Below the pieces are notes generated by a model. The model was not told the origin of the DNA. It made no database searches and saw only the letters and a list, made by a program, of their open reading frames with translations. Made by a program: the position numbers and the translations under genes. From Candidatus Thiodiazotropha sp. LNASS1 (GTDB lineage Bacteria; Pseudomonadota; Gammaproteobacteria; Chromatiales; Chromatiaceae), in contig NZ_OZ156465.1 in assembly GCF_964212655.1 (NCBI RefSeq), positions 1,488,001 to 1,552,000 of the forward strand: 64,000 bases of DNA. The letters are read 5' to 3'. How positions within the stretch are numbered: position 1 is the stretch's first letter; every line of letters begins with the position of its first letter. Positions 19,115-27,659 of the stretch are shown piece by piece.

Positions 19115-19792
19115 ATGAATTCAACTGACGACAGGTTCAAGGCGCCAAACGATAACTGGCTGCAGCGCTGGCAGGATAATAACATCGGTTGGCATCATAC
19201 CGAGTTTAATCAGCATTTGCTCAACCATTGGCATGCGCTCTATCTACCTCAAGGATCGCTGGTCCTGGCCCCTTTATGCGGCAAAAGCAGGGATATGGCC
19301 TGGTTGGCCAGCCAGGGATACCGGATACGCGGGATCGAGTTGAGCCCGCTGGCGGTTGAGGCATTCTTCGAAGAGCATGCGCTTGACCCCCGCATTGAAA
19401 CCAGAAGCAGCTTTGAATGCTGGTGTGATGGACCCTACGAAATATATTGCGGTGACATTTTCGACCTGGAGACACTGGACAACAGCGATGTGGATGCTGT
19501 TTATGACCGTGCCTCCCTGGTTGCCCTGAATCCGCAGCAGCGCACCCGGTATGCCCAAATGCTGCAGCGGACGCTGCCAAAGCAATCAAAGGTATTACTG
19601 ATTACCATGGAGTACCCCCAGGGGGAGATGGAAGGCCCTCCGTTCAGTGTTTCCGATGATGAAGTAAGAGCGTTATTTTCAGAGCGCTTCTCCATCCAGC
19701 ATCTGCACAGCCTGAATATTCTGCAGGATACAGAGCGTTACCGGGACCGGGGTGTCAGCCATATGCTGGAGCATGTCTATCTCTTGAAGTAA
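19115..19792 (+). CDS. tpm: Thiopurine S-methyltransferase
   Basis: 225 residues. SAM-binding motif LAPLCGKSRDMAWLASQGY followed by RGIELSPLAVEAFFEEH, plus WLQRWQDNNIGWHH at the N-terminus, define the TPMT family. Bacterial members methylate thiols and metalloids such as selenium and tellurium compounds. I start at the ATG at 19115; the longer frame begins at a GTG inside the MITE relic, which is unlikely to be native. Convergent with yaeQ, 7 bases apart. Confidence 0.92.
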   Translation: MNSTDDRFKAPNDNWLQRWQDNNIGWHHTEFNQHLLNHWHALYLPQGSLVLAPLCGKSRDMAWLASQGYRIRGIELSPLAVEAFFEEHALDPRIETRSSFECWCDGPYEIYCGDIFDLETLDNSDVDAVYDRASLVALNPQQRTRYAQMLQRTLPKQSKVLLITMEYPQGEMEGPPFSVSDDEVRALFSERFSIQHLHSLNILQDTERYRDRGVSHMLEHVYLLK

Positions 19793-19799
19793 CCGGATC

Positions 19800-20339
19800 T
19801 CAGGGGAACCACTCCTGAACATCGATGGTTACAGTCTGCTGATCGTCTGATAGCCAAACCTGGTTGTCCTGTACCGTGGCATGCAGGGACATATTGCGTT
19901 GAGCAAGCGATTCCAACCGCGTATCACCGACAACGGCCAGCATGGCTATTCGTAAATTGGAGAATCGGCGCACCATATCCTGCTGCTGCGACCACCAAAC
20001 AGCGGCGCTTTTTTCTGCATACAGATAGACAATCACCTGTTTCGCCAAACCGCATGCGCGCCGCAGGCGCTTTTCGTCCAGCTGCCCCAGTTCGACCCAC
20101 AACTCAATCTCGTCGCTCAGGCTCTTCTGCCATAGATCAGGCTCATCATCGGTAGACAACCCTTTGGTGAATGAGAGCGCCTCATCGGCATTCAATAAAA
20201 ATGCAAGCAAGCGCACCATAAGCCGCTTGTCCGTTTCCGAAGGATGTCTTGCCAGAGTCAGATTATAGGTCTGATAATGTCCCCGCTCCATATCGGACAC
20301 CTCAACCTCCGCTTTAAACACAGTTGCCTTCAGTGCCAA
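19800..20339 (-). CDS. yaeQ: YaeQ family protein
   Basis: 179 residues with the family's ALKATVFKAEVEVSDMERGHY start, TLARHPSETDKRLMVRLLAFL, LSTDDEPDLW and ELWVELGQLDEKRLRRAC motifs; PD-(D/E)XK-like fold of unknown function. The frame is open much further upstream into gltA, but the family begins at ALKAT, which here is preceded by a TTG codon at 20339 with AAAGG nine bases upstream, so I choose TTG as start. It ends next to tpm and follows gltA on the same strand. Confidence 0.88.
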   Translation of the reverse strand: MALKATVFKAEVEVSDMERGHYQTYNLTLARHPSETDKRLMVRLLAFLLNADEALSFTKGLSTDDEPDLWQKSLSDEIELWVELGQLDEKRLRRACGLAKQVIVYLYAEKSAAVWWSQQQDMVRRFSNLRIAMLAVVGDTRLESLAQRNMSLHATVQDNQVWLSDDQQTVTIDVQEWFP

Positions 20340-20379
20340 TATATACGACCTTTGCTCTGCCTGTTCATTTTTAGGACCA

Positions 20380-21678
20380 CTATGATCGCCTGTTGAGAGG
20401 AACGAAATCACGACGGGGCTGTCCCGTATAGACCTGGCGAGGACGGCCTATTCTTTGCAATGGATCGCTCATCATCTCCATCCAGTGAGACACCCAGCCG
20501 ACCGTTCGTGCGATTGCGAACATCACGGTAAACATATTGTTGGGAATATTCAATGCGCGATAGATGATCCCGGAATAGAAATCCACATTGGGATAGAGTT
20601 TGCGTTTCACGAAGTATTCATCTTCCAGGGCAATCTCCTCCAGCTTAAGCGCCAATTCAAACAGGGGGTTGTTACTGTCTGCCAGTTCATTGAGCACTTT
20701 TTTACACATTTCCCGCAGGATACTGGCGCGTGGATCGTAGTTTTTGTAGACTCGATGACCAAACCCCATCAACCGGAACGGATCATTTTTATCTTTTGCC
20801 TTGGCAATATATTTGTCGATATTGGAGACATCACCTATCTCTGTCAGCATTTCCAAAACCGCTTCGTTGGCACCGCCGTGAGCAGGCCCCCACAATGATG
20901 CGATGCCTGCAGCGATACAGGCGAATGGATTGGCCAGAGAACTACCGGCCAGACGAACGGTTGAAGTACTGGCATTCTGTTCATGATCGGCATGCAGAAT
21001 GAACAGCAGATTCATCGCCTCTACGGCAATTGGGTTGGGATGGTAGGATTCACAGGGTGTTGCGAACATCATGTGCAGCAGATTGCCGCAATATGAGAGC
21101 TCATTATCCGGGTAGATAATCGGCTCACCCACGTTGTGCTTATAGCTGGCGGCGGCAATTGTCGGTATTTTTGCAATCAGTCGATGAGCGGAAACTTCAC
21201 GATGCCGGGGGCTGTTGATATCCAGGGAGTCGTGGTAAAAAGCCGAAAGCGATCCTACAACTCCGACCATGATAGCCATGGGATGGGCATCATAGTGAAA
21301 ACCACCAAAAAAATCCTTCAGCCGTTCGTTCAGCATTGTGTGGTGGGTGATGATGTCATCGAATTCATGAAGTTGGGTCCTGTTCGGCAACTCGCCATAC
21401 AACAGAAGAAAGACCACTTCCAGGTAGTCAGCCTCTTTCGCCAATTGTTCGATGGGATAACCGCGATACTCCAGCACCCCGGCTTCTCCATCGATATAGG
21501 TGATACTGCTTTGGCAACTGGCCGTTGACATAAACCCCGGATCATAGGTCAACAGCCCCTGGTCACGATAGAGCCTTGTCACATCGACGGCCGGCGGACC
21601 AACGACCGGTTGTATAACATCTAGGTCTATACCTTCTTGCTCCCTATCTTTTTGTATTAATTGATATTTAGCTGTCAT
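20380..21678 (-). CDS. gltA: Citrate synthase (type II)
   Basis: 432 residues. Catalytic signatures: [15 protein letters not shown] and [16 protein letters not shown] (substrate His), [14 protein letters not shown] (His-Arg) and the active Asp in [18 protein letters not shown]. The length and N-terminal domain fit the hexameric NADH-sensitive type of Gram-negatives. It condenses acetyl-CoA and oxaloacetate as TCA entry; acs in this window can supply the acetyl-CoA. yaeQ follows it on the same strand. Confidence 0.97.
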   Translation of the reverse strand: MTAKYQLIQKDREQEGIDLDVIQPVVGPPAVDVTRLYRDQGLLTYDPGFMSTASCQSSITYIDGEAGVLEYRGYPIEQLAKEADYLEVVFLLLYGELPNRTQLHEFDDIITHHTMLNERLKDFFGGFHYDAHPMAIMVGVVGSLSAFYHDSLDINSPRHREVSAHRLIAKIPTIAAASYKHNVGEPIIYPDNELSYCGNLLHMMFATPCESYHPNPIAVEAMNLLFILHADHEQNASTSTVRLAGSSLANPFACIAAGIASLWGPAHGGANEAVLEMLTEIGDVSNIDKYIAKAKDKNDPFRLMGFGHRVYKNYDPRASILREMCKKVLNELADSNNPLFELALKLEEIALEDEYFVKRKLYPNVDFYSGIIYRALNIPNNMFTVMFAIARTVGWVSHWMEMMSDPLQRIGRPRQVYTGQPRRDFVPLNRRS

Positions 21679-21891
21679 TGTTATTCTCCCGATTTGTTAC
21701 GGGCATTACCTTGCCTATCTCGGCAATGCACAACATATAGCATGGCAAAGGATCACATTATTAGACAGGTGGGATTTATTGATGTTCTGCGACAGGCGGG
21801 TACGAAAAGATTTCCACCTGGTTACTTCTTGTACCAGGCAATTGCAAAAACAACTGTCTGAAGTTATGAGTGGATGGGTCAATGAGATAAT

Positions 21892-22308
21892 CTATTCTTC
21901 CACCCTGCGTCGTAGTGCCTTCTGCCTGCCACGCCTGGTTTTGCTATCCAGTCTGCGCCTGTTGGATGCCTTTGTCGGTTTCGTCGGAATGCGCTTTTTA
22001 GGTTTCGCCAAAACCCGTGCGATCAACCGTTGCAGTCGATCCAGGGCATCCTGGCGATTTCTTTCCTGATCCCGATACCGCTGCGCCTTGATGATGACAA
22101 CCCCATCCTTATTGATGCGCTTGTCACTGAGTTTCAACAACCTTTGGCGATAACGCTCAGGCAAGGAGGAGGCAGTTATATCAAACCGCAAATGGATGGC
22201 GGATGCGACTTTGTTGACATTTTGTCCACCTGAACCTTGTGAACGAACAGCGCTTATTTCAATCTCACTGTCAGGAATCGTAACGTTTCTGGATATTGCA
22301 AGTGTCAT
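21892..22308 (-). CDS. arfB: Alternative ribosome-rescue factor / peptidyl-tRNA hydrolase ArfB
   Basis: 138 residues. Contains RSQGSGGQNVNKVAS with the catalytic GGQ that hydrolyses peptidyl-tRNA, and a very basic C-terminal tail (KASNRRRLDSKTRRGRQKAL) that enters the empty mRNA channel of stalled ribosomes. The short length and tail distinguish it from PrfB. Single gene. Confidence 0.93.
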   Translation of the reverse strand: MTLAISRNVTIPDSEIEISAVRSQGSGGQNVNKVASAIHLRFDITASSLPERYRQRLLKLSDKRINKDGVVIIKAQRYRDQERNRQDALDRLQRLIARVLAKPKKRIPTKPTKASNRRRLDSKTRRGRQKALRRRVEE

Positions 22309-22405
22309 GGGATCAGTTGGATAAATGAATAATTCATATAAATATTAATATTGTCGCCTGATTACCGAGCCAGAATCTATTCGGGTTATCCTGCTAATAT
22401 CAATA

Positions 22406-22424
22406 GGGCCTATCTATTAGGCCC
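22406..22424. repeat. Short hairpin between arfB and the dehydrogenase gene
   Basis: GGGCCTA / TAGGCCC, a perfect 7-bp stem with a 5-base loop, in the divergent region. No T run follows. Function unknown. Confidence 0.5.
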
Positions 22425-22571
22425 CGCATGAAATTACACCTATGACATCCATGTTTTTTTCAAACTATACTCGTGTGATACTCACCTGAGTCAATTATCG
22501 GACAACGGTTTGCATCAGAAGATCAGGATCAATCTCTTTATCAAATGGTCTTGGGAAAACTGAGGATCTCA

Positions 22572-23702
22572 ATGAAAGACTATCACAAATATATAATCTT
22601 ACTGGCGGCACTGCTTGTACAGTTATCGACTGTAGCATCGGCTGAAACCATCGCCACTGAGAAACATCGTCTTGGTTACGAGACAGTCGTCGAAGGTCTT
22701 TCCAATCCCTGGTCGCTCGCTTTTCTACCTGGCGGCGGCATGCTGATCAGCGAACGCAGCGGAACCCTGCGCATCGTCAACACGCTAGGAAAACTTGAGA
22801 CAAAGCCCATTGAGGGACTCCCCGATATCAACCAACATGGACAGGGAGGTCTCCTTGATGTTGTGCTGCATCCAAAATTCAAGGACAACCATTGGGTCTA
22901 CTTCTCCTATGCCGAGCGGGATGGAAAATCCTACGGAACAACGGTAGCCCGCGGCAAACTGGAAGGCCGTCGCCTTCAACAAGTAGAAACCATATTTCGT
23001 ATGGCACGTAAAACCGCATCCCGTCACCATTTCGGATCGCGCCTGGTATTTGATCCGCAGGGTTATTTATATATCACTCTGGGTGACCGGGGAGATCGCG
23101 AACAGGCACAGGACCTGAACGATCATGCTGGCTCTGTCATACGACTCAATGACGACGGGAGCATCCCGCTTCAGAATCCGTTGTTTGAAAACGGCAGTGG
23201 CTTACCGGAAATCTACAGCTATGGTCATAGAAACATCCAGGGCGCGGCGTTGCACCCGAATAATGGCAAACTGTGGACACATGAGCACGGGCCACAAGGG
23301 GGGGACGAGATAAACATACCCGATCCTGGAGCCAATCACGGCTGGCCTGTCATCACCTATGGGGTAAATTATGTCACTGGGACTAAGATCGGCGAAGGTA
23401 CAACAAAGGCCGGCATGGTTCAGCCGATCCACTACTGGGTTCCATCCATCGCCCCATCCGGAATGGCCTTTTACACCGGCGACATCTTCAAAAACTGGAA
23501 GGGTAACCTGTTCGTCGGCTCACTAAAATTTCAGCAACTGGTGAGACTTGAACTTGATGGCGAGAAGGTGATCCATGAGGAGCGTCTACTCACCGGAAAA
23601 TTAGGTAGGATTCGCGATATACGACAGGGCCCGGATGGGCTTATCTATCTGTTGACTGATTCACATGATGGAAAACTGATTCGATTATTTCCCACACCAT
23701 AG
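22572..23702 (+). CDS. Periplasmic PQQ-dependent aldose sugar dehydrogenase (YliI-like)
   Basis: 376 residues: signal peptide ending VASA, then a six-bladed beta-propeller of the GSDH family (VVEGLSNPWSLAFLPGG, HHFGSRLVFDPQGYLYITLGDRG, EIYSYGHRNIQGAALHP, WTHEHGPQGGDEINI). The His in HHFG and the HEHGPQGGDE region are typical for PQQ and Ca2+ binding. It likely oxidises aldoses in the periplasm. I start at the ATG at 22572, which begins the signal peptide and has GAGG upstream. No pqq genes are nearby. Confidence 0.9.
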   Translation: MKDYHKYIILLAALLVQLSTVASAETIATEKHRLGYETVVEGLSNPWSLAFLPGGGMLISERSGTLRIVNTLGKLETKPIEGLPDINQHGQGGLLDVVLHPKFKDNHWVYFSYAERDGKSYGTTVARGKLEGRRLQQVETIFRMARKTASRHHFGSRLVFDPQGYLYITLGDRGDREQAQDLNDHAGSVIRLNDDGSIPLQNPLFENGSGLPEIYSYGHRNIQGAALHPNNGKLWTHEHGPQGGDEINIPDPGANHGWPVITYGVNYVTGTKIGEGTTKAGMVQPIHYWVPSIAPSGMAFYTGDIFKNWKGNLFVGSLKFQQLVRLELDGEKVIHEERLLTGKLGRIRDIRQGPDGLIYLLTDSHDGKLIRLFPTP

Positions 23703-23717
23703 ACCACACCAAGACTT

Positions 23718-23770
23718 ACTGTTTTACCCGGTTATTAGCTATATATAGCTGTTCTCAAAGGTAAAACAGT
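23718..23770. repeat. Nested inverted repeat downstream of the sugar dehydrogenase
   Basis: ACTGTTTTACC (23718-23728) pairs with GGTAAAACAGT (23760-23770); inside lies a self-complementary AGCTATATATAGCT (23737-23750). The structure could terminate transcription without a classical U tract or serve as an operator for the next gene. Confidence 0.6.
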
Positions 23771-23923
23771 GAATTAAACTGGTACATTTATTACACAAGA
23801 TGCCTGATCCTGCATTTTATGTAACATCTCCTCTCAACTGGATAGAACTGAGTAGATAGTGTATGTTCCCGTTTTACTATAGTCCTCCTGCCATCCCACT
23901 TCTTGCACGCACACTAGATCGTA

Positions 23924-26032
23924 ATGCTCGGATCAAGTCACGATTCTGAATATAGCCCCAATACAAGGCAGGAACTCCATCAAGGCGTTGTCAGGCTGAT
24001 CTTCATCACCCTTTTTACAACCTACATATTTATCCTGAAATCAACGTTGGCACCTGACAACGTTGGAAATCCCCAACTGTATGCGTCAGCCGGTTACACC
24101 CTCTTTTCCATCGCCATCCTGCTCAGTTTTATTCCATGGCCGTTTCCCTCAAGGCTGAGGCGGTTGTCTACCCTGTTCGGTGACAATGCCATCGTCTTTT
24201 ACGGTCTCTACACCATGGGTGAATACGGTACGCCCCTGTTCGCCATCATGTTGCTTATCACTGTAGGCTACGGTGTCAGATTTGGGCTGCCCTACCTGTA
24301 TGCAGCTACAGCACTCTCTAACATCGGCTTTCTCATAGCCATTAGAACCGCCGAATTTTGGCTGAATCTGAAGTTCCTCAGTTACAGCCTGCTGGCAACC
24401 AATATCATTATTCCCGTATTCGTTGCCTATCTCTTGAGAAATCTCCTGATTGCGAAAAAGCAGGCGCAGGCCGCCAATGAGGCTAAATCGCAATTTATCG
24501 CAAACATGAGCCATGAAATCCGCACCCCTTTGACAGGCATCATAGGAGTCAGCGAACTGATGCTCCGCCAGCCTCAGTCCAAGGGCACCAAAAAAAACAT
24601 CTCGATTATCGAAAGTGCATCCAAACACCTTTTGTCTATCCTGAATGATATTTTGGATTTCTCGAAGATTGAAGCAGGTCATCTAAGGATTAACAATATA
24701 CCGTTTGACCTGCATGCACTGATCATCTTCGTACGTAACAGTTATTTGGCAAGCGCTCATGGGAAATCATTGAAATTCAACATGGAAGTTTCAGCTGATA
24801 TCCCGAGACATGTCATCGGAGACCAGACCAGATTACGGCAAGTTCTAATGAATCTGGTAAGCAATGCAATCAGGTTCACTAACACGGGGGAGATCGCTCT
24901 TAAAATCAGTGAAATATCCGGACAGGACAATAAACACCTGTTTCATTTCGAAGTCTCTGATACCGGAGTGGGCATCAGTCAAGATCAACTCAATGTGATT
25001 TTTGACAGATTCACACAACTCGATAACTCGGATGCAAGGGTGACTGGCGGTACCGGGCTCGGAATGGCGATAGCCTATGACCTGGTTGATCTGATGGGCA
25101 GTAAATTGTCGGTCGAGAGCCAACCAGGTGCAGGTAGCCGTTTTTTCTTTGATCTGGCTTTGCAGGAGGTTAATGAAGAAGAGTTCGAAGTAAAAGAAAA
25201 AGTTACTGCAACCATTATTACCAACAGCGTGGAACTTTCAGAAATTGCAGGCCAACACCTCTCTGATAAGCAGATAGATTTCAGCCTGATGCATGAGCAT
25301 TCTGAGATCGTTGAGTTTATCACCGATCACCAGAGCAAGACGCCATTGCCGGTAGTCATATTCGATGAGTCCTGTTTACTGCACGATACTATGGGTGATT
25401 ACTATCAGCTGCTTGTCAATCCTGTTATAAGTCATTCAACAATCCTTGTTCGTGACGATCGCAAATCCATGGGTGAGCTTTTCAAGATACATAACGCCGC
25501 CATTGTTGTTGATGACATCAATCACCCCAGGCAATTATATAACGCAATCAACTATGTAAATTGCCTGAAAGCGGATAGCGCCTCAAGTTTCGCATCGATT
25601 GGTAACGTGACGCCTGCCAACAGAAATTTGCGGCTACTCATAGCAGAAGACAGCTCCATCAACCGTTACCTCATTGATGAAACATTGAAACGTGCAGGCT
25701 ATGACGTGTATATGCATGAAAGTGGTGAAAGCGCACTGGATCAGCTGTTAAAAGACTCTGTAGACATGGCCATCCTTGATATGCAAATGCCTGTTGTCAC
25801 TGGCATTGATATCGTAAAACAAGTACGAAAAAGCAACGCTGTCAATCGAACTGTGCCAATCATTATATTAACCGCCAATAAGACTCACGAAGCACGTAAA
25901 AAATCCATCGATGCAGGCGCGAATGCCTTCCTTACCAAACCGATAGACACAGCCCAGTTCATGCAGACCATTCAGGACCTGCTGGCCGAGACCGGCAGAC
26001 ATGATGAAGTGCCTTCTATTCAGTCCAGCTGA
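23924..26032 (+). CDS. RpfC-like membrane hybrid sensor kinase
   Basis: 702 residues. The first 180 form about five transmembrane helices resembling the RpfC DSF-sensor region ([49 protein letters not shown]). HisKA follows with H197 in [10 protein letters not shown], then HATPase_c (N box [13 protein letters not shown] box [14 protein letters not shown]), a degenerate receiver-like stretch (about 410-560) without an aspartate motif, and a true receiver (570-690; D619 in [12 protein letters not shown]). RpfC normally ends in an HPt domain; none is present. No rpfF or rpfG (HD-GYP) is in the window. It may sense a fatty-acid-type signal, but that is inference. Confidence 0.88.
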   Translation: MLGSSHDSEYSPNTRQELHQGVVRLIFITLFTTYIFILKSTLAPDNVGNPQLYASAGYTLFSIAILLSFIPWPFPSRLRRLSTLFGDNAIVFYGLYTMGEYGTPLFAIMLLITVGYGVRFGLPYLYAATALSNIGFLIAIRTAEFWLNLKFLSYSLLATNIIIPVFVAYLLRNLLIAKKQAQAANEAKSQFIANMSHEIRTPLTGIIGVSELMLRQPQSKGTKKNISIIESASKHLLSILNDILDFSKIEAGHLRINNIPFDLHALIIFVRNSYLASAHGKSLKFNMEVSADIPRHVIGDQTRLRQVLMNLVSNAIRFTNTGEIALKISEISGQDNKHLFHFEVSDTGVGISQDQLNVIFDRFTQLDNSDARVTGGTGLGMAIAYDLVDLMGSKLSVESQPGAGSRFFFDLALQEVNEEEFEVKEKVTATIITNSVELSEIAGQHLSDKQIDFSLMHEHSEIVEFITDHQSKTPLPVVIFDESCLLHDTMGDYYQLLVNPVISHSTILVRDDRKSMGELFKIHNAAIVVDDINHPRQLYNAINYVNCLKADSASSFASIGNVTPANRNLRLLIAEDSSINRYLIDETLKRAGYDVYMHESGESALDQLLKDSVDMAILDMQMPVVTGIDIVKQVRKSNAVNRTVPIIILTANKTHEARKKSIDAGANAFLTKPIDTAQFMQTIQDLLAETGRHDEVPSIQSS

Positions 26033-26368
26033 CGATCGAAGCAATTACTTATACTAGGACTGATAATTGTGAATACCTAGCGCGGTTTCAATAACGATCA
26101 ATACTGGGCAGTGCGAAGGCTCTATAACTACTGATCAAATACACTCATTTCGCTTTCAATAATAAACTTCATTTTTTTGTGGCTGGCTTTTCTAAGGTAC
26201 CACTGGAAAAAATGGACGTATCAACAGCTTTTCACCAGACACCGTAGCTAACACGTCTGTCCTGCTGAAAAAATCCGTGAAATAAAGAAATCCTGTTGTT
26301 TAATCATCACTTCGTCATCAGGACATTGCTCGCTCAGAGAGCGTATGGCTAAAGAGTGAATATGGGCC
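26033..26368. other. AT-rich intergenic region
   Basis: 336 bases between two convergent genes with no supported ORF, RNA gene or clear terminator. Confidence 0.5.
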
Positions 26369-26842
26369 CTAAACAATCATCCTTTTCAAACCCCTTGCCA
26401 TGACAACCCCAGTCTCGACACCGCTGTAATATCGCGTATCTGTTTCAATCACTGAGTAACCCAGCGCCTCATAGAACTGTATAGCACCTTTGTTTTGCTC
26501 TCTTACCTGAACAAACACATTAAAAGCACCGGAGGTTAAAGCCACCTTCTCCAGCCATCGCACAATATCGCTGCCAATTTTCATGCGCCGGTAATTACGC
26601 TTAACCGCAAGCAGATCCAGATTGGCCTGATGTTCGTAGTAGGTCATAATCCCAAAACCCACCAAGGTGGAGCCTGATCTGGCCACCACTACATTTTTAC
26701 TTCTGTGTCGTATGAGTTCGGTGATTTTTTTTGGTGTGTACCTCCAGCCCAGACCATACTCGATTTCGTTCTTGGACAATACACCGATTTCGACAGCATC
26801 GGAAAGGCTGGCAAACTCTATTTGAGTTCTCTCTTCTAACAC
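26369..26842 (-). CDS. GNAT-family N-acetyltransferase
   Basis: 157 residues. The acetyl-CoA-binding motif A region is VKRNYRRMKIGSDIVRWLEKVA (R/QxxRxG/A type, here RRMKIG), and the C-terminal EQNKGAIQFYEALGYSVIE is the typical motif B. Substrate unknown. Start is GTG at 26842 with AGAGG upstream. Confidence 0.85.
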   Translation of the reverse strand: MLEERTQIEFASLSDAVEIGVLSKNEIEYGLGWRYTPKKITELIRHRSKNVVVARSGSTLVGFGIMTYYEHQANLDLLAVKRNYRRMKIGSDIVRWLEKVALTSGAFNVFVQVREQNKGAIQFYEALGYSVIETDTRYYSGVETGVVMARGLKRMIV

Positions 26843-26857
26843 GGCTATTAGGACCTC

Positions 26858-26874
26858 TTAGGGCCTGTTATCAC
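26858..26874. repeat. Degenerate MITE end
   Basis: TTAGGGCCTGTTATCAC matches the left terminal repeat of the 32834-33098 MITE at 16 of 17 positions. No partner end is close by. It sits just upstream of the GNAT gene. Confidence 0.5.
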
Positions 26875-26915
26875 CCGTATCAATGTGTTTATAAGCATTC
26901 AAACTCTCTTCTGTT

Positions 26916-27548
26916 TTATTTTTGCCGCCATTTTCCCTTCCCGTCCTGGTACCAATACCCTTTAGGCGCCTCTTCCACCCACACCCGGGAAAACGTGTCA
27001 CGGATATTTTTTTCCCACTGCGGCTGCCCATTGGCACGTGCGATCTCGGCGTACAGGGCCTTACGGTCGCCATTTTCATCCGCGACCATTTTCTTCACCT
27101 TATTGCGTTCACGTAGCGGTATCAGTTTCAGATCCCGTACGGCCACCAGTCCGTTATTGGTGAATCCCAGTGCGCCTGCCCGGTAATGGGCCGCCAATCC
27201 GCTCTGCCGGCTCGACATCGATGCGCGCAGTTTGCGAATTGCCGGGGAGTCTATATCGATATCAGGTGTGGCCGCCTGTGCGGTTGGCACCATGAAATCG
27301 AGAATCCCACCCAGGGTATTGGAGAATGTGGATTGGAGTATCTCCTGCAGCGACTGTTGATCATCCTTCTTCGATTCCTCTTTGGGTACGCTCTTCTGCT
27401 GGTCAGACTTCGCCTCTTCACCCAGTACGTCGCGTACAATGGTGCGCGCGGCCTCTTCCGCGGCAGCCGCCGGAAAATAGATATTGATCGTGACACAGGC
27501 CACCAGGCCCAGGGCCATGAAGGGATAACCAATAAAGCGCTTCAACAT
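26916..27548 (-). CDS. ydbL: YdbL-like DUF1318 lipoprotein
   Basis: 210 residues. The C-terminal half is DUF1318 (SGLAAHYRAGALGFTNNGLVAVRDL, NGDRKALYAEIARANGQPQ). The N-terminus has a lipobox-like LGLVAC followed by VTINIYFPAAAAEEAA. In E. coli, YdbL modulates the intermembrane phospholipid-transport pair YdbH-YnbE. Here the ydbH homologue lies directly upstream on the same strand, but no ynbE is present. The N-terminal beta-strand-like TINIYFP after the lipidated cysteine could replace YnbE; this is speculation. SD AAGGA is 8 bases before the ATG. Confidence 0.82.
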   Translation of the reverse strand: MLKRFIGYPFMALGLVACVTINIYFPAAAAEEAARTIVRDVLGEEAKSDQQKSVPKEESKKDDQQSLQEILQSTFSNTLGGILDFMVPTAQAATPDIDIDSPAIRKLRASMSSRQSGLAAHYRAGALGFTNNGLVAVRDLKLIPLRERNKVKKMVADENGDRKALYAEIARANGQPQWEKNIRDTFSRVWVEEAPKGYWYQDGKGKWRQK

Positions 27549-27659
27549 TGTTACATTCCTTAATTCGTTAAATCGGCTGTTAATGTTTTCAAATCATGAG
27601 TATGACTATAATTGACACGGAGAAAAGCTCAACATCCATCCCACATAGCCCGATTGCCG

